A stretch of 5,908 nt of DNA from Betaproteobacteria bacterium (GTDB taxonomy: Bacteria; Pseudomonadota; Gammaproteobacteria; Burkholderiales; Rhodocyclaceae), in assembly GCA_020047725.1 (NCBI GenBank), contig JAIFNM010000234.1:1-5908 (forward strand), given 5' to 3'. The translations under genes were made by a program, and so were the position numbers. The notes beneath the pieces are model-generated. The model searched no databases and was not told where the DNA came from. It saw nothing but the letters and a program-made list of their open reading frames with translations. Below, piece by piece: positions 5,058 to 5,908 of this stretch (positions within the stretch are counted from its first letter, which is position 1; every line of letters starts with the position of its first letter).

Positions 5058-5908
5058 TCAGAACAGCCTCTTGAACTTTTCCCACCATGTTACACCAGCC
5101 TCCGGCAGGTACGAACCAAACGACTTGGGCAGCGGTGTCTGTTCCAGGCTGCGCTGGGTGAACAGAAAGCGCCCGTCACAGATGAATCCGAGATCGGCCC
5201 AGTCCACGTCATTGAGCGCTTTGGCCAGCACATTCACATCGACCGTCGGGTCGCGGGCGAAAATGGCGAGAACGGCGCCGTCGTAGTTCACACAATCATT
5301 GACGAAGAAGGGCTGCGGCCGGCGCGTCTTGCTGTTCACGTAAACCCGCGGCTGCTCCGACTGGTAATAGCCGCGCCCCCATTGCCACCAGTTGAACTCG
5401 TCGAACGGTCGGATGCGGCGCGCGATCAAGCGGTCCTTGTGTGGCTGTAATGTCTCCGGCGGTGGTTCACCGGGTTCACACCAGATCATGCGCCGCGTCT
5501 TGCCGTCGGCGACCGTCGATGAGCAGACAAAGTCACGGTTGCCGAATTCTTCGCTGACGTAAAGATCATCGGCGCCCGACACGGCGCCGACTTTGACGAA
5601 CGCATGCCGGGTGAACAGCAGGTGGCCAGCGCTCTCGGCGAAGCGGCGATCTTCCCACGCCAGGCTGTCAAGCCCGTCAGAACGGTCAGCGCTGCCGAGT
5701 GCGGCGTAGCGCGTGCGTCGTGTGTCGTTGCCGCGCTCAAAGCGCCAGATGGCGCAGTTCGGCGTCGCATTGCCGAACAGGTGCAGATCGCCCAGATCGA
5801 TGAAGTCGGTGATCGTCCCCTGGGCGAAGAGGATGCGGTTGAGCGGCACGGCCGAGGTCGATTTCAGCAGGTCACGCGGTGTGATGAAGATCAGTTCGCC
5901 GCCCGGTT
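5058..5908 (-). CDS. Adenine-specific DNA methyltransferase, Eco57I/PaeR7I-like, C-terminal part
   Basis: The gene enters from the window edge. The frame is open from 5906, so 282 C-terminal residues are visible. The first ones, GGELIFITPRDLLKSTSAV, followed by GTITDFIDLGD, LFGNATPNCAIWRFERGN, match the block after the NPPY catalytic motif in class I N6-adenine methyltransferases of the Eco57I/PaeR7I type. The SAM-binding and NPPY motifs must lie upstream, outside the window. The remainder is probably the target-recognition region, and the end (FLFTQRSLEQTPLPKSF) is also typical of the family. It would methylate adenine in a specific DNA site, either within a restriction-modification system or as an orphan. 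No endonuclease gene lies downstream. It ends 44 nt before the gshA remnant. A GTG at 5849 is internal and not the true start. Confidence 0.85.
   Translation of the reverse strand, partial: PGGELIFITPRDLLKSTSAVPLNRILFAQGTITDFIDLGDLHLFGNATPNCAIWRFERGNDTRRTRYAALGSADRSDGLDSLAWEDRRFAESAGHLLFTRHAFVKVGAVSGADDLYVSEEFGNRDFVCSSTVADGKTRRMIWCEPGEPPPETLQPHKDRLIARRIRPFDEFNWWQWGRGYYQSEQPRVYVNSKTRRPQPFFVNDCVNYDGAVLAIFARDPTVDVNVLAKALNDVDWADLGFICDGRFLFTQRSLEQTPLPKSFGSYLPEAGVTWWEKFKRLF

Noticed and set aside
1..5908. CRISPR array, insertion sequence, rRNA or phage genes
   Set aside because: No regularly spaced repeats, transposase motifs, terminal repeats, rRNA stretches or phage proteins were seen.

Overview
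The window looks like chromosomal DNA from a betaproteobacterium. The protein sequences and gene order (gshA-gshB, a mannose-family PTS EIIA, HPr, enzyme I, then metX) fit that class, and the order Rhodocyclales is my best guess. This placement rests on family recognition and synteny from memory, not on a search. All genes I can support are on the minus strand, so the biological reading order runs from high to low coordinates.

Reading 5'->3' on the minus strand: (1) 5908-5058, the C-terminal 282 residues of an Eco57I/PaeR7I-like adenine DNA methyltransferase, cut by the window edge. (2) 5013-4755, a collapsed pseudogene of gshA (glutamate-cysteine ligase). About 36-45 N-terminal codons are joined to about 30 C-terminal codons in another frame, the roughly 350-codon middle is missing, and there is a nonsense codon near the end. 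An 11-bp perfect inverted repeat sits at the junction. (3) 4741-3788, intact gshB (glutathione synthetase). (4) 3806-2769, an ApbE-type FAD:protein FMN transferase lipoprotein overlapping gshB by 19 nt. (5) 2699-2310 PTS EIIA (mannose family), 2299-2030 HPr (ptsH) and 2022-277 enzyme I (ptsI), tightly packed. (6) A 202-nt gap holding two overlapping terminator-like hairpins. (7) 74-1, the first 24 codons of metX (homoserine O-acyltransferase), cut by the window edge.

The three PTS proteins form a complete phosphorelay from PEP through EI His196 and HPr His15 to EIIA His9. No sugar permease lies beside them, so the relay is probably regulatory. HPr keeps Ser46, the HPr kinase site. gshB is intact although its upstream partner is destroyed, so the cell either makes gamma-glutamylcysteine with another enzyme or is losing glutathione synthesis.

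No new defence or mobile system is evident. The most notable items are the gshA wreck with its junction palindrome, its possible survival as a leader frame for gshB, and the alternative hairpin or pseudoknot structure just before metX.
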